Of a stretch of DNA of 64,000 nt, positions 17,723-27,230 are shown in pieces. The notes beneath the pieces were generated by a model that was not told the origin of the DNA, ran no database searches, and saw only the letters and a list, made by a program, of their open reading frames with translations. The translations under genes and the position numbers were made by a program. This stretch comes from JBBEBE01 sp040882505 (GTDB lineage: Bacteria; Bacteroidota; Rhodothermia; Balneolales; Balneolaceae), in NCBI GenBank assembly GCA_040882505.1, contig JBBEBE010000008.1, forward strand, positions 124,001 to 188,000. Direction: 5' to 3'. Position 1 is the first letter of the stretch; each line of letters opens with the position of its first letter.

Positions 17723-19549
17723 ATGAATCGACGAAAATTTCTGCGGGGAGCTGTCGCGATCAGTGGGGGTCTTCTTCTTCCGGCCTCTCTACTCACTTGT
17801 CGTGGTGAACGCGCCAATCATTCGTATGACATCATCGTCTATGGTGGAACGTCGGGTGGGGTCATCGCAGCGGTGACGGCTGCCAGGCAGGGAAAATCGG
17901 TTCTGTTGGTGGAACCGTCTTCACACCTCGGCGGGTTGACAACCGGGGGATTGGGCCGAACCGATATTGGAATCGAGGGTGCCATTGGCGGGGCTTCTCT
18001 GGAGTTTTACAGTCGGGTTCGGGAGACCTATTCGTCGCCGGATCGGTGGGTGTATGAAACACCGGAGATATACGCAGAGAAGGAGCCGACACTCTTCCCG
18101 AAAGAGAGTGACGGAATGTTTGGGTTTGAGCCGTCGGTTGCACTGGAAATCTACCACCGGATGCTGGACGAAGCCGGGGTCGAGCTGGTGATGAAGGATC
18201 GGTTGCGGCTTGATTCACAGGGAGTCGAGAAACGAAGCAATCGTATTGTCTCCATTCTCACCGAAGCCGGGAATCGGTACCGGGGATCCATCTTTATCGA
18301 TGCGACGTACGAAGGCGATCTGCTCGCAATGGCCGGGGCCAGTTATCACGTAGGGCGCGAGTCCAACGCTACCTACGACGAAACGTTGAACGGGGTTCAA
18401 ACCGTGGTGACTCGCAACCACATCTTTCCGGGGTTTGTGGATCCATACCACATTCCGGGTCGTGTTTCAAGTGGTCTGTTACCGGGTGTTCATGGAGGGG
18501 ATCCCGGTATCGACGGTGAGGGAGATCATCGGGTTCAGGCCTACTGCTATCGACTCTGTTTGAGTGATGTGCCCGAAAACCAAATCCCGTTCGAGAGACC
18601 GGAAGGGTATGAGGAGATCGATTACGAGCTTCTTTTCCGAAACTACGAAGCAGGTGAGAATCGTATCCCCTGGCTCCCCGGTGACATGCCCAATCGAAAA
18701 ACGGACACCAACAATCGTTGGGGATTCAGTACCAACATGATTGGGGTCAATTACGAGTATCCGGATGGATCCTATGCGCGACGAGAAGAGATCCTGGAAC
18801 TACAAGAGCATTACCAGCGAGGATTGATGTGGACTCTGGCAAATCATGAACGCATTCCGGATCCAATCCGGTCAGAGGTTGCTCGATGGGGACTGGCAGC
18901 GGACGAATTCACGGACAACAATCATTGGCCCACTCAGATCTATGTTCGGGAGGCGAGACGTCTGATTGGAGAGTATGTGATGACGGAGAATGATTGTCGC
19001 CGTCTACGACTACCAGAGGACCCCGTTGGACTGGGGTCGTATCAAATGGACTCGCACAATGTTCAACGCTATGTGACCGAGATGGGATGTGTCCAGAACG
19101 AAGGAAATATTGAAGTTTCGCCCAGAGGGCCATACCCGATTTCGTACCGCGCTCTGCTTCCGAAACGAAACGAGTGCAGCAATTTGTTGGTGAGCTCGGC
19201 GATCTCTTCGTCTCACATGTCATTCGGTTCCATACGAATGGAGCCGGTATTCATGATGCTGGGACAGTCTGCTGCTGTTGCGGCGTCCCTCTCCCTCGAC
19301 AGTGGGGAGAGTATTCACGATCTCTCGTACAGCTGTCTTCGTACGGCACTGGAATCCGGAGGGCAGGTCCTGGATGTAGATCTGGATCGGTATCCTCCGG
19401 CGTATCCCCCGGAAGAGCCTCAATCTGAACGCATCCGTTTGCAAAACGAACCCCGACCTGATTGCGAGTGCTTGGTAACGACCGACCGTCCCGAGGGATC
19501 CGGTGAAGTGGATTCGGAGAACCCTGTATCACTCAGGCGACAGATGTAA
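17723..19549 (+). CDS. Tat-exported FAD-dependent oxidoreductase (xanthan lyase-associated type)
   Basis: 608 residues. A Tat-like signal (MNRRKFLRGA) precedes the FAD Rossmann motif YDIIVYGGTSGGVIAAV (about residues 35-50) and the second dinucleotide contact LVEPSSHLGGLTTGGLG. Later blocks FIDATYEGDLLAMAG and SNLLVSSAISSSHMSFGSIRMEP are typical of the FAD_oxidored (PF12831) family found in polysaccharide loci. It probably oxidises a sugar or sugar acid in the periplasm. The following cytochrome-bearing protein could accept electrons; their spacing (23 bases) supports one transcript. Confidence 0.88.
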   Translation: MNRRKFLRGAVAISGGLLLPASLLTCRGERANHSYDIIVYGGTSGGVIAAVTAARQGKSVLLVEPSSHLGGLTTGGLGRTDIGIEGAIGGASLEFYSRVRETYSSPDRWVYETPEIYAEKEPTLFPKESDGMFGFEPSVALEIYHRMLDEAGVELVMKDRLRLDSQGVEKRSNRIVSILTEAGNRYRGSIFIDATYEGDLLAMAGASYHVGRESNATYDETLNGVQTVVTRNHIFPGFVDPYHIPGRVSSGLLPGVHGGDPGIDGEGDHRVQAYCYRLCLSDVPENQIPFERPEGYEEIDYELLFRNYEAGENRIPWLPGDMPNRKTDTNNRWGFSTNMIGVNYEYPDGSYARREEILELQEHYQRGLMWTLANHERIPDPIRSEVARWGLAADEFTDNNHWPTQIYVREARRLIGEYVMTENDCRRLRLPEDPVGLGSYQMDSHNVQRYVTEMGCVQNEGNIEVSPRGPYPISYRALLPKRNECSNLLVSSAISSSHMSFGSIRMEPVFMMLGQSAAVAASLSLDSGESIHDLSYSCLRTALESGGQVLDVDLDRYPPAYPPEEPQSERIRLQNEPRPDCECLVTTDRPEGSGEVDSENPVSLRRQM

Positions 19550-19571
19550 TTTCCAGACGGTTCATCTTTAC

Positions 19572-22500
19572 ATGAATGTGTTTCAATCCATGATTCCAGA
19601 TTCGCAAAAGATCCATACGTACACGATCCATTTCGTTTGTCGTCTATCATTTTTTGCATTGACAGGATCACTTCTGTTCATGCAGTGTCAATCGTCTGAT
19701 TCAGCTGAAATACCCCGATTACCGACGGAAGAGAGGTCCCTCGATTCCGGGGATGCCAGATCAGAGGCCGACTCCATCGAATCAAAGGTCACTCTTTCTC
19801 TGGCCGATGGAATCGAAGCTTCACTCTGGGCATCGGAATCGTTGATGGGAGATCCGGCAGGAATCCGGTTTGACAACCGGGGACGAGTATGGGTTGCATC
19901 CACGAATCGACGACGAACCAGTGCGCCCGATGCAGGAGCCGTGAGTCAGTGGTTTGTTGACAACCTTTCCTGGACGACGGTCTCGGATCGACGCGACTTT
20001 CTGCGAAGTACGTTGGTCCCCGGGGCATCGGATGAAAACCAATGGCTGCCGGACTTCAATGAAGACGGTATTCATGACTGGAGAGATATGGCCGTCGAGA
20101 AGGATCCGGTCTATCGGGTCGAAGATCGGGATGGTGACGGAGTGGCCGATGCATCACATATTCTGGATTGGGACAATTACAGCGAAGTGACGGAGATCAC
20201 AGGGTCGGCATTCATGTATGACGGGGAACTCTTCCTTGCCCGGATTCCCGATCTTCTGAAGGTGGCAGACGTTGACGGAGACGGGGAATTGGATGGTGCT
20301 CGCTCCCTGCTTCAAGGATTCGGTGTCCACTATGGGTATTCGGGACACGGCATGTCGGGATTCAAAATGGGACCGGATGGACGTCTCTATGCAGCCATTG
20401 GGGATGTGGGACTTCGTGTCGAAGATCTGGATGGAGATTTGTGGGAGGTTCCTCACGAGGGATCCATTTTTCGGGTAGATCCGGATGGATCCAATTTCGA
20501 AGTGGTTGCCCGGGGTCTCCGGAATGTTCACGAGTTTGATTTTGACGCGCATGGAAATCTGATCGCTGTTGACAACAACGGTCCAACGGGGGATGTGGAT
20601 CGACTGGTCCATCTGATTGATGGATCGGACAGCGGGTGGCGTATCTACTGGCAGATGGGGAAGTATTCTGATGAGAAAAACAACGATTACAATCCGTGGG
20701 TCGAAGAGGGGTACTTTCGACAATCGTTTGCTGGTCAGGCGAGTCATATCCTGCCTTCCATCGAGCCGGGATACCGGGGGCCGGCCGGACTGGTTTACAA
20801 TCCGGGAACGGCGCTGGGTGAAGAGTGGAGAGATACGTTTTTCGCCTCGTCATTTGTGGGATCCACGACGCAATCAGGGATCCAGGCATTCAAGCTGAGC
20901 CCGAATGGGGCGACATTTCGTCGCGATACGACCGTTACGGTCATGCGGGGCATCCTTTCGACAACACTTGATTTCGGGACGGATGGAGCACTCTATAGCG
21001 GCGACTGGATTTCGGGTTGGGTGACAAAAGGGACCGGCCGAATTTGGCGATTTGATTCGCAACAGAGTAGCGAGCAGATTCGACGCGAGGTCGAGGGGTT
21101 GATTCGAAGCGATGCATCGACATGGGGGCCGGAAGAGCTTGACATTCGAATTGGGCATCCGGATCGACGCATTCGTCAAAAAGCTCAGCATGAACTGGTC
21201 AAACGAGCAGATGTGGATCGACTCCAGCACATTGCTCAGGAGTCGGACGAACTTCTTGCCAGAATACATGCTGTTTGGGGGATCGGGCAGCGTGGCCGAC
21301 AGTATGGGGAGAATGTTGCCGATCGATTGATTCCGCTCTTGGGGCAGGAGCCAGCAGAGCTGCGTGCACAGGTGGCCAAGACATTGGGTGAGTTGGGTTC
21401 GGAGGTGGCCATCGAGTCACTTCGCGAGAAATTAAACGAGTCAGAACCGCGAGTTCTACTCTATGCAATGGAAGCCCTCGGACGGTTGGGAGATCGGGGG
21501 TCCATTCAAAAGATCGTGGATGTTGTCCGGCGCTTTGGCGACGAGAATGTCTATTTGGAACGAGCAGCAGCGATCGCACTGTCCAGGATTGGCGAACCGG
21601 ACCCCCTTGTTGCACTGTCCGGGGATACGTCCAGGCCGGTCCGTGCTGCAGCCCTGGTGGCACTTCGTCGACTCAACCATCCGGGAGTCGTCCGGTTTCT
21701 GGACGATGAAGATCCAGCATTGGTTCGAGATGCCGCTCGTGCGATTAATGACGAGACAATGATTCAAGAGGGGCTTGATCCACTTTCGGCGATGTTGGTG
21801 GAGAGTCATTCTGAGGACGAACCGCTTTTGCGTCGGGCAATCAATGCCAGTTTCTATCTTGGCACCGAAACGGGAGCCCGGCGATTGGCGCAATTCGCTG
21901 CCGATGAGAATCAGGATCCACAATTGCGGGCCGAAGCGTTGGCTGCGTTGGCCTATTGGTCGGACAGCTCGGAACTGGATCGAGTGACAGGCCGGTATCG
22001 TGGCCATCCAAATCACGATCGTGAGCTTGCAGCTGGAGTCCTTTCTGAGGTTGCAGAGGAGTTGCTCGACCTTAAACAACCGATACCGGTTCGTGAAAAT
22101 GCACTTTTGGCCATTGGAACATTGGCCGTGGAGCTGACGAATGATCGGGTTCTGCATGTGCTTCGAACCGATCCGGAGACGTCCATTCGTCTTCGTGCGC
22201 TACGGACAATGGTACAGCTCTCCAGTGAAAATTTGGAGCAGGCCGTAGCACTGGCTCTGGCAGATTCGGATGCTGAAGTTCGGATGGCAGCACTGGAGCA
22301 GCTTCCACGTTTAGCCCTCGATTCGGAATCGCGTGTTGGGCTGCTGGATCGAATGGTGCGGGAGGGAACACTGAGGGAAAAGCAAACGGCTGTTCGACTT
22401 ATGGGGACCGTTGAGGGATCCGGTGCATCCGAGAGGCTGAATGAGTGGCTCTCCCGATGGGAAGAGGGAGAGTGGGCCGAAGAACTGGAGCTGGACCTGG

Positions 22501-23009
22501 TAGAAGCAATTGAATCCAGTGCAGATACTGAACAATTAGAGCGATTGAAAATGATTCTGGAAGCGGGTGATTCGAAAACAGATCACTATCGTTGGGCCCT
22601 CTATGGAGGGCATGCCGATCGAGGGGAACGTGTGATTGCCAATCATCAGGATGCACAGTGCTACCGCTGCCATGCAGAGGGAGGCGGTGCAGGGCCGGAT
22701 CTTGACGGTGTGGGATCCCTGTTGAATCGGTATGATCTATTGGAGGCGCTTGTAGATCCGGGTGCAAGACTGGCCCCTGGATACGGGACGGTTACCTTGA
22801 CACTGGAGGATGGGTCGAGTGTGCAGGGCTTCCTCGATCGCGTGACGGAACGCGAGATAATTCTGTTGCGTGATGGCGAAGAACTGCAGGTTCCAGTAGA
22901 TCAGATCCTCACCAGGGAGTACGGAATATCGAGCATGCCGTCCATGGAAGAGGTATTGAGCCGGGATGAATTGCGTGATGTCGTGGAGTATTTAAACCAA
23001 CAGAAATAA
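19572..23009 (+). CDS. Membrane-bound dehydrogenase-like beta-propeller with HEAT repeats and cytochrome c
   Basis: 1145 residues from the ATG at 19572; an ATG at 19590 also works and earlier frame overlaps the preceding gene. A signal with lipobox LLFMQCQS gives a lipoprotein. Order of parts: a DUF7133-like six-bladed propeller (about 70-520, with DRDGDGVAD and DVDGDGELDG calcium-type loops), HEAT repeats (about 540-990), and a c-type cytochrome with CYRCH (1030-1034) followed by the domain known as the putative haem-binding domain of Pirellula/Verrucomicrobium type (GYGTVTLTLEDG onward). A distal methionine is probably in SSMPS. The arrangement is common in Planctomycetes and Rhodothermota. 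It probably oxidises a sugar-like substrate, perhaps with the FAD enzyme upstream. Confidence 0.87.
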   Translation: MNVFQSMIPDSQKIHTYTIHFVCRLSFFALTGSLLFMQCQSSDSAEIPRLPTEERSLDSGDARSEADSIESKVTLSLADGIEASLWASESLMGDPAGIRFDNRGRVWVASTNRRRTSAPDAGAVSQWFVDNLSWTTVSDRRDFLRSTLVPGASDENQWLPDFNEDGIHDWRDMAVEKDPVYRVEDRDGDGVADASHILDWDNYSEVTEITGSAFMYDGELFLARIPDLLKVADVDGDGELDGARSLLQGFGVHYGYSGHGMSGFKMGPDGRLYAAIGDVGLRVEDLDGDLWEVPHEGSIFRVDPDGSNFEVVARGLRNVHEFDFDAHGNLIAVDNNGPTGDVDRLVHLIDGSDSGWRIYWQMGKYSDEKNNDYNPWVEEGYFRQSFAGQASHILPSIEPGYRGPAGLVYNPGTALGEEWRDTFFASSFVGSTTQSGIQAFKLSPNGATFRRDTTVTVMRGILSTTLDFGTDGALYSGDWISGWVTKGTGRIWRFDSQQSSEQIRREVEGLIRSDASTWGPEELDIRIGHPDRRIRQKAQHELVKRADVDRLQHIAQESDELLARIHAVWGIGQRGRQYGENVADRLIPLLGQEPAELRAQVAKTLGELGSEVAIESLREKLNESEPRVLLYAMEALGRLGDRGSIQKIVDVVRRFGDENVYLERAAAIALSRIGEPDPLVALSGDTSRPVRAAALVALRRLNHPGVVRFLDDEDPALVRDAARAINDETMIQEGLDPLSAMLVESHSEDEPLLRRAINASFYLGTETGARRLAQFAADENQDPQLRAEALAALAYWSDSSELDRVTGRYRGHPNHDRELAAGVLSEVAEELLDLKQPIPVRENALLAIGTLAVELTNDRVLHVLRTDPETSIRLRALRTMVQLSSENLEQAVALALADSDAEVRMAALEQLPRLALDSESRVGLLDRMVREGTLREKQTAVRLMGTVEGSGASERLNEWLSRWEEGEWAEELELDLVEAIESSADTEQLERLKMILEAGDSKTDHYRWALYGGHADRGERVIANHQDAQCYRCHAEGGGAGPDLDGVGSLLNRYDLLEALVDPGARLAPGYGTVTLTLEDGSSVQGFLDRVTEREIILLRDGEELQVPVDQILTREYGISSMPSMEEVLSRDELRDVVEYLNQQK

Positions 23010-23028
23010 TCCTTCAACGGGAGATTCC

Positions 23029-23961
23029 ATGAAACCAGATGAATCATCGTCCAAGCTTTGGTTACTCTTTGCCTTGATTACTACGCTTTTCTGGGGAGTT
23101 TGGGGGGCATTGATTGAAATTCCGGAGCGAGCCGGGTTCCCTGCAACATTGAGTTATGTGGTCTGGTCTCTGACGATGATTCCACCCTCTCTGGTGGCGC
23201 TCAAGTTGATTGGCTGGAAGCTGGACAAGGCTCCACGATCCATCTTGTTGGGGATGTCTGTGGGTTTGTTGGGCGCAGGAGGGCAGCTGATACTCTTTCA
23301 GACACTTTCAATTGCACCGGCGTACCTGGTCTATCCGTTGATCTCGCTCTCGCCAGTCGTGACAATTATGATGGCATTTTTCTTTCTTGGAGAGCGAACA
23401 CATACCCTTGGCTGGTTTGGTATACTGGCTGCCATGATTGCCATTCCGCTGCTCTCCTGGAGCCCGCCGGAAGGAGCCGGAGGGATTGAAGGGGGGCTCT
23501 GGCTTTTCCCTGCGTTGTTGGTGTTTCTTGCCTGGGGTCTTCAGGCATTCATCATCAAGTTCGCAAACGAGACCATGCAAGCGGAGAATATCTTCTTCTA
23601 TATGATGCTTTCGGCACTTCTCATGGCTCCAGCTGCGTGGTGGATGACCGATTGGAGCGAACCCATCCATTGGGGATTTTCCGGTCCGGGAGCTGCAGCG
23701 TTGATTCAGTCTCTCAATGCGATCGGAGCACTCTTTTTGGTCTACGCATTCCGCTACGGGAAGGCAATGATCGTATCCCCGCTATGCAACGCGGTTGCAC
23801 CGGTCATTACGATCATTCTCTCCCTGGCCATCTATTCGGTATGGCCCCATCCGGTTCCGTTGACCGGCATGGTTCTGGCCATTCTTGCCACATTCCTGTT
23901 GTCCGTGGAACGTGACGATCCATCCGAAGATGCAAAGCCATCCAGCGCCTCCTCCCGATGA
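23029..23961 (+). CDS. EamA/DMT-superfamily transporter
   Basis: 310 residues with about ten transmembrane helices in two EamA repeats. The family edges are visible: FALITTLFWGVWGALI at the start, YLVYPLISLSPVVTIMMAFFFLGE in the middle, and a second repeat ending with VAPVITIILSLAIY. It belongs to the inner membrane; members export or import small metabolites. The start lies 19 bases after the dehydrogenase stop, so it may be the last gene of that transcript. The substrate is unknown. Confidence 0.9.
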   Translation: MKPDESSSKLWLLFALITTLFWGVWGALIEIPERAGFPATLSYVVWSLTMIPPSLVALKLIGWKLDKAPRSILLGMSVGLLGAGGQLILFQTLSIAPAYLVYPLISLSPVVTIMMAFFFLGERTHTLGWFGILAAMIAIPLLSWSPPEGAGGIEGGLWLFPALLVFLAWGLQAFIIKFANETMQAENIFFYMMLSALLMAPAAWWMTDWSEPIHWGFSGPGAAALIQSLNAIGALFLVYAFRYGKAMIVSPLCNAVAPVITIILSLAIYSVWPHPVPLTGMVLAILATFLLSVERDDPSEDAKPSSASSR

Positions 23962-23975
23962 CGTAAATCCGGGGG

Positions 23976-24572
23976 TCAGGAATTTTCTCGTTGCAGTCGC
24001 TGAAGGGCCGTCAAGACGCGCTCACTATCACCGGCTGCATCCACTTCGGTATCTTTGTAGACCACCGTTCCGCTCGGGTCAACGATAAATGTCCACCGGG
24101 CGGTGGTTACGTCCCGTGTGAGTTCGACCGTCTCTCCGTCCACTTCCCGGGTGATGGTCCCTCCGTCCCGTGTTTCGACACCAAAGGCCCGAGCAATGGA
24201 TCCGTCACGATCCGATATGAGTGGGAAATTCAGATTGTTCAAACGCTGAAAGATTCGCAGATTCTCCTGACGATCTCCGCTAATACCAACGACTTCGGCA
24301 CCCATCTCGGTCAGTTTGGTTCGATTGTCACGAAAGCTGCAGGCTTGGGCTGTGCAACCACCGGTCATCGCTGCCGGATAGAAGTAGACGACGACCCATC
24401 CGTCTCCGTACTGCTCCCGGGAATTCCAGGCTTCGCCACCGGCTGTTTCGGCAGAGAAGTGCGGGGCCATATCGCCCTCTTCAAGTTGAACGGGTTCAGA
24501 GGTCTGTTGCCCCATCATCGTTATCGGTAGAATCATCAAAACGGTCATTAGGAGTGATTGTTGTATGTCCAT
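23976..24572 (-). CDS. Exported peroxiredoxin (BCP/PrxQ-type)
   Basis: 198 residues from the ATG at 24572, which gives a clean signal peptide (MDIQQSLLMTVLM to MMGQQ); an ATG at 24593 is possible. Thioredoxin fold with the PrxQ active site: peroxidatic C73 in GGCTAQ and resolving C78 five residues later (ACSFRD). It reduces hydrogen or lipid peroxides in the periplasm. An unusual DGGTITREVDGETVEL insertion lies before the last strand. It follows the nitrilase gene by 83 bases on the same strand and its stop faces the EamA gene 14 bases away. Confidence 0.9.
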   Translation of the reverse strand: MDIQQSLLMTVLMILPITMMGQQTSEPVQLEEGDMAPHFSAETAGGEAWNSREQYGDGWVVVYFYPAAMTGGCTAQACSFRDNRTKLTEMGAEVVGISGDRQENLRIFQRLNNLNFPLISDRDGSIARAFGVETRDGGTITREVDGETVELTRDVTTARWTFIVDPSGTVVYKDTEVDAAGDSERVLTALQRLQRENS

Positions 24573-24655
24573 GGCTGAGTGTAGTCGATACATGATGGAT
24601 TTGGATTGAGTCAGGTTTGAAAGAAAGCTGTACACATGGTCGAAAACCGGTTTGA

Positions 24656-25630
24656 CTATTCGTTTCGTTCCTTTTTTGGAGTATGCAACCATGAAACTTG
24701 CTGCTCGGTTCGATGGTCCTGACCCAGAATGGTACGGTACAGGTCTGGACGACGCGCCTTTTTATACCGGTATCCGCCGGCGTCGATCAACTTTTCAGGA
24801 GTTGCCAAAGCCGAGACACGATCGTTGCCGAGATTTCGGCATTCGGCAATCACATCTCCGAACGGGTCAATGATCATGGAACAGCCATTTTTCAGTTGAT
24901 CTCCTTCCATGCCGATCGGATTACTGAAGACCACATAGGTTGCATTGTCATAGGCACGCGCCGGCAACCATTTCATGAGCCATGCACGACCCTTCAGACT
25001 GTCGAACTCTTCACGAAGCGTCGTCGGGTCGTTGTGTCGGTTGTCCCACAGATCCGGATCTACAAATCCGGCCCCTGGCCGTGTTGATGGCGTACACATG
25101 GTTACGTGGGGCATGAACAGAATATCGGCTCCCAACAAGTTGGTGGCACGCACATTTTCGATGATGTTGTTGTCATAACAGATGAGGATGCCGCAGCTCC
25201 AACCCCTCAATTCAAAGGTGACATATTGATCACCGGCGGACAATTCCGGGTGGATGAATGGATGTAGTTTGCGGTAGACAGCCTTCAACTCATCTCCATC
25301 CACGCAGATGTAACTATTGTAGATTCGATCTTGTTCGTCGCGCTCGAAGAGACCGGCCAAAATGGCAACACCGGTCTCCCGGGAGATCTCCATGAGACGT
25401 TGAATAGAAGGGCCATCCGGTACAGATTCGGACTGTTTGAGCAATTCATCGAACTCAAGATGTCGGGCGTGACTATATCCGGAAATGCAACATTCGTGAA
25501 AGGCGATCATCTCCGATCCGTCTATGGCGGCTTCACGAGCCATCTTTTCGATCATCGATAGATTGTATTCTTTCTCTTCTGAACGGCTTTCAAACTGGAC
25601 AACAGAGAGTTCCAACGGTTGTTCGGTCAT
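24656..25630 (-). CDS. Nitrilase-superfamily carbon-nitrogen hydrolase
   Basis: 324 residues, cytoplasmic. The catalytic triad is plain: E46 (AFHECC), K121 (YRKLHPF) and C151 (ILICYDN). Family length is normal. It cleaves an amide or carbamoyl bond; substrates of this branch are N-carbamoyl or acid-amide compounds, but none can be chosen here. A GntR/HutC-type regulator lies 75 bases upstream on the same strand, suggesting substrate-induced expression of a small catabolic unit. A hairpin (25655-25670) sits in the gap between the two genes. Confidence 0.9.
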   Translation of the reverse strand: MTEQPLELSVVQFESRSEEKEYNLSMIEKMAREAAIDGSEMIAFHECCISGYSHARHLEFDELLKQSESVPDGPSIQRLMEISRETGVAILAGLFERDEQDRIYNSYICVDGDELKAVYRKLHPFIHPELSAGDQYVTFELRGWSCGILICYDNNIIENVRATNLLGADILFMPHVTMCTPSTRPGAGFVDPDLWDNRHNDPTTLREEFDSLKGRAWLMKWLPARAYDNATYVVFSNPIGMEGDQLKNGCSMIIDPFGDVIAECRNLGNDRVSALATPEKLIDAGGYRYKKARRPDLYRTILGQDHRTEQQVSWLHTPKKERNE

Positions 25631-25705
25631 TATTCAGGCATTTCGATATTCAAACAAGGGCGCTTGTTGGCTCCCAATGTACACATTCAACGGGAAACGG
25701 GTATG

Positions 25706-26545
25706 TCAACTTCCAGTGCGACCGGATCGAAAGACCGGATTGAACTCTTTGAATGGCATGTCTCCGTCCGCTTCCCCCGGATCCCGTTCCAGAACCAATT
25801 CATAGGCGACACGATCACTACGGTAATAGCGTCGTTGAAAGTAGACCGGTTTTTCGCCCAGTGTACAAGAGGTTCGATCCATGAGTAGAAGAGGGGACCC
25901 GGGTTCCACGTTCAAATGGTGGGCCACCGTGCTGGAGGCGGCATCTGCAGAGATGATATAGGTACCTCGAAGAATCGGAATTTCATATTGTTCTTCGAGA
26001 ACATGATAGATCGTTTTGGATTCCAGAACGTTCGGATCGAGTAGTTGCCCATACATCATGGGTAACCAGGTACTGTCAAATGCGATGGCTTGTCCATCGC
26101 CAAGACGCAGTCGATCAATTTGAACGACACGGGAGTTCGGTTCCAATTGAAGAGTCGGGAGAATCCACTCGGGGGTTTCGACGGTCTGAAACCGGATTAA
26201 CGTTGTGGAAGCCGAAAGCCCTGCCTGCTTCATGTCTTCGTGAAAATCGGTAAGTCGAACCAATTGATGAGAGGCTCTGGGATCGCTAACGAATGATCCC
26301 AACCCCTGACAACGATAGATCATCGATTCGCTCTCCAAAGACTGAAGGGCGCGGCGAATGGTCACACGACTGACATCGAACTGTTGCGCCATCTCGTTCT
26401 CTGATGGAAGTTTCTGATCCGGAAGAAACGTACCATCGTCAATTTTTTGACGAAGCCACTGGCTGATTTGGCTGTGCATCGGGACGCCTCGTTTCAATTT
26501 CATAGCTCTCGGATTCATCATTCTTGGTTCTGTGTCTGTCCGCAT
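25706..26545 (-). CDS. GntR-family (HutC subfamily) transcriptional regulator
   Basis: 279 residues. The N-terminal winged helix (about 15-85) has MHSQISQWLRQKI, LPSENEMAQQFDVSRVTIRR and ALQSLESE. The C-terminal UTRA ligand domain (about 95-260) has LRLGDGQAIAFDSTWLP and PLLLMDRTS. Alternative ATG codons lie at residues 9, 10 and 15. It should bind the palindrome at 26577-26594 in its own promoter region and sense a ligand related to the nitrilase substrate. It also faces the YeeE gene at 26647, so the operator could act on both sides. Confidence 0.92.
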   Translation of the reverse strand: MRTDTEPRMMNPRAMKLKRGVPMHSQISQWLRQKIDDGTFLPDQKLPSENEMAQQFDVSRVTIRRALQSLESESMIYRCQGLGSFVSDPRASHQLVRLTDFHEDMKQAGLSASTTLIRFQTVETPEWILPTLQLEPNSRVVQIDRLRLGDGQAIAFDSTWLPMMYGQLLDPNVLESKTIYHVLEEQYEIPILRGTYIISADAASSTVAHHLNVEPGSPLLLMDRTSCTLGEKPVYFQRRYYRSDRVAYELVLERDPGEADGDMPFKEFNPVFRSGRTGS

Positions 26546-26576
26546 TCATAATAGCCGGATAGATTTTAATTATCAA

Positions 26577-26594
26577 TACTTGTATTGACAAGTA
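26577..26594. promoter_or_regulatory. Palindromic GntR/HutC-type operator
   Basis: TACTTGT-ATTG-ACAAGTA: two perfect seven-base arms around four bases. The core CTTGTnnnnACAAG matches the known HutC-subfamily pattern of a GT...AC palindrome. It lies 32 bases before the start of the GntR gene and 52 bases before the divergent YeeE gene. On the plus strand it overlaps TTG (26585-26587), 20 bases before TATATTG, a possible Bacteroidota-type promoter for YeeE, so binding could block it. Confidence 0.65.
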
Positions 26595-26646
26595 AGCACA
26601 TCATGGATATATTGACTCCAGGCAATCAAAACAAACCCATGTAGAG

Positions 26647-27210
26647 ATGATTGACATACTTTCCCAACCCTGGCCCTGGTACATTGCTGGCCCGCTTATC
26701 GGACTTACCGTCCCGTTTCTGCTTATCGTGGGCGGCAAGATGTTTGGTGTGTCGGAAAACTTGAGGCACCTTTGTGCAACCTGTGATCCGGCCGGTATTG
26801 AGTTCTTTCAATACGATTGGAAGACGAGTGGTATCTGGAACCTCACCTTTTTGGTCGGAACCATCCTGGGAGGATATCTGGGAGGCTCTCTGTTTGCGAA
26901 TCCGGAACCGATTGCATTGGCCGGGTCCACCATTGAAGATCTTCGTGCTCTCGGGATTACACGGTTTGACGGATTTGTGCCGGAAGAGCTGTTTCAATGG
27001 AGTACACTTGCCACCCCGACCGGTTGGATCATTTTGGTCCTGGGTGGTTTCCTGGTCGGGTTTGGAGCCCGTTATGCGGGAGGATGTACCTCTGGACATG
27101 CCATCTCCGGATTGTCGGATCTGCAGCTGGCGTCACTGATCGCCGTCATCGGATTTTTCATTGGCGGTCTGATCATGACATGGATTCTCTACCCACTGAT
27201 TTTGTCTTGA
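26647..27210 (+). CDS. YeeE/YedE half-size sulfur transporter, first subunit
   Basis: 187 residues with four or five membrane helices. It carries the family signature RYAGGCTSGHAISGLSDLQ, with the conserved Cys in GGCTSGH, and a second cysteine pair in LRHLCATCDPAG. It is half the length of TsuA; such proteins occur as adjacent pairs. It begins the sulfane-sulfur locus: second half-transporter, persulfide dioxygenase-rhodanese, SulP permease. The likely role is moving thiosulfate or sulfane sulfur across the inner membrane. Confidence 0.9.
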   Translation: MIDILSQPWPWYIAGPLIGLTVPFLLIVGGKMFGVSENLRHLCATCDPAGIEFFQYDWKTSGIWNLTFLVGTILGGYLGGSLFANPEPIALAGSTIEDLRALGITRFDGFVPEELFQWSTLATPTGWIILVLGGFLVGFGARYAGGCTSGHAISGLSDLQLASLIAVIGFFIGGLIMTWILYPLILS

Positions 27211-27230
27211 ACCCACCCAACGGAACGGCT

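Noticed and set aside
25655..25670. AACAAG-GGCG-CTTGTT as a second GntR operator
   Set aside because: The half-sites point the opposite way from the operator at 26577, and it lies between genes of the same transcript; more likely an mRNA hairpin.
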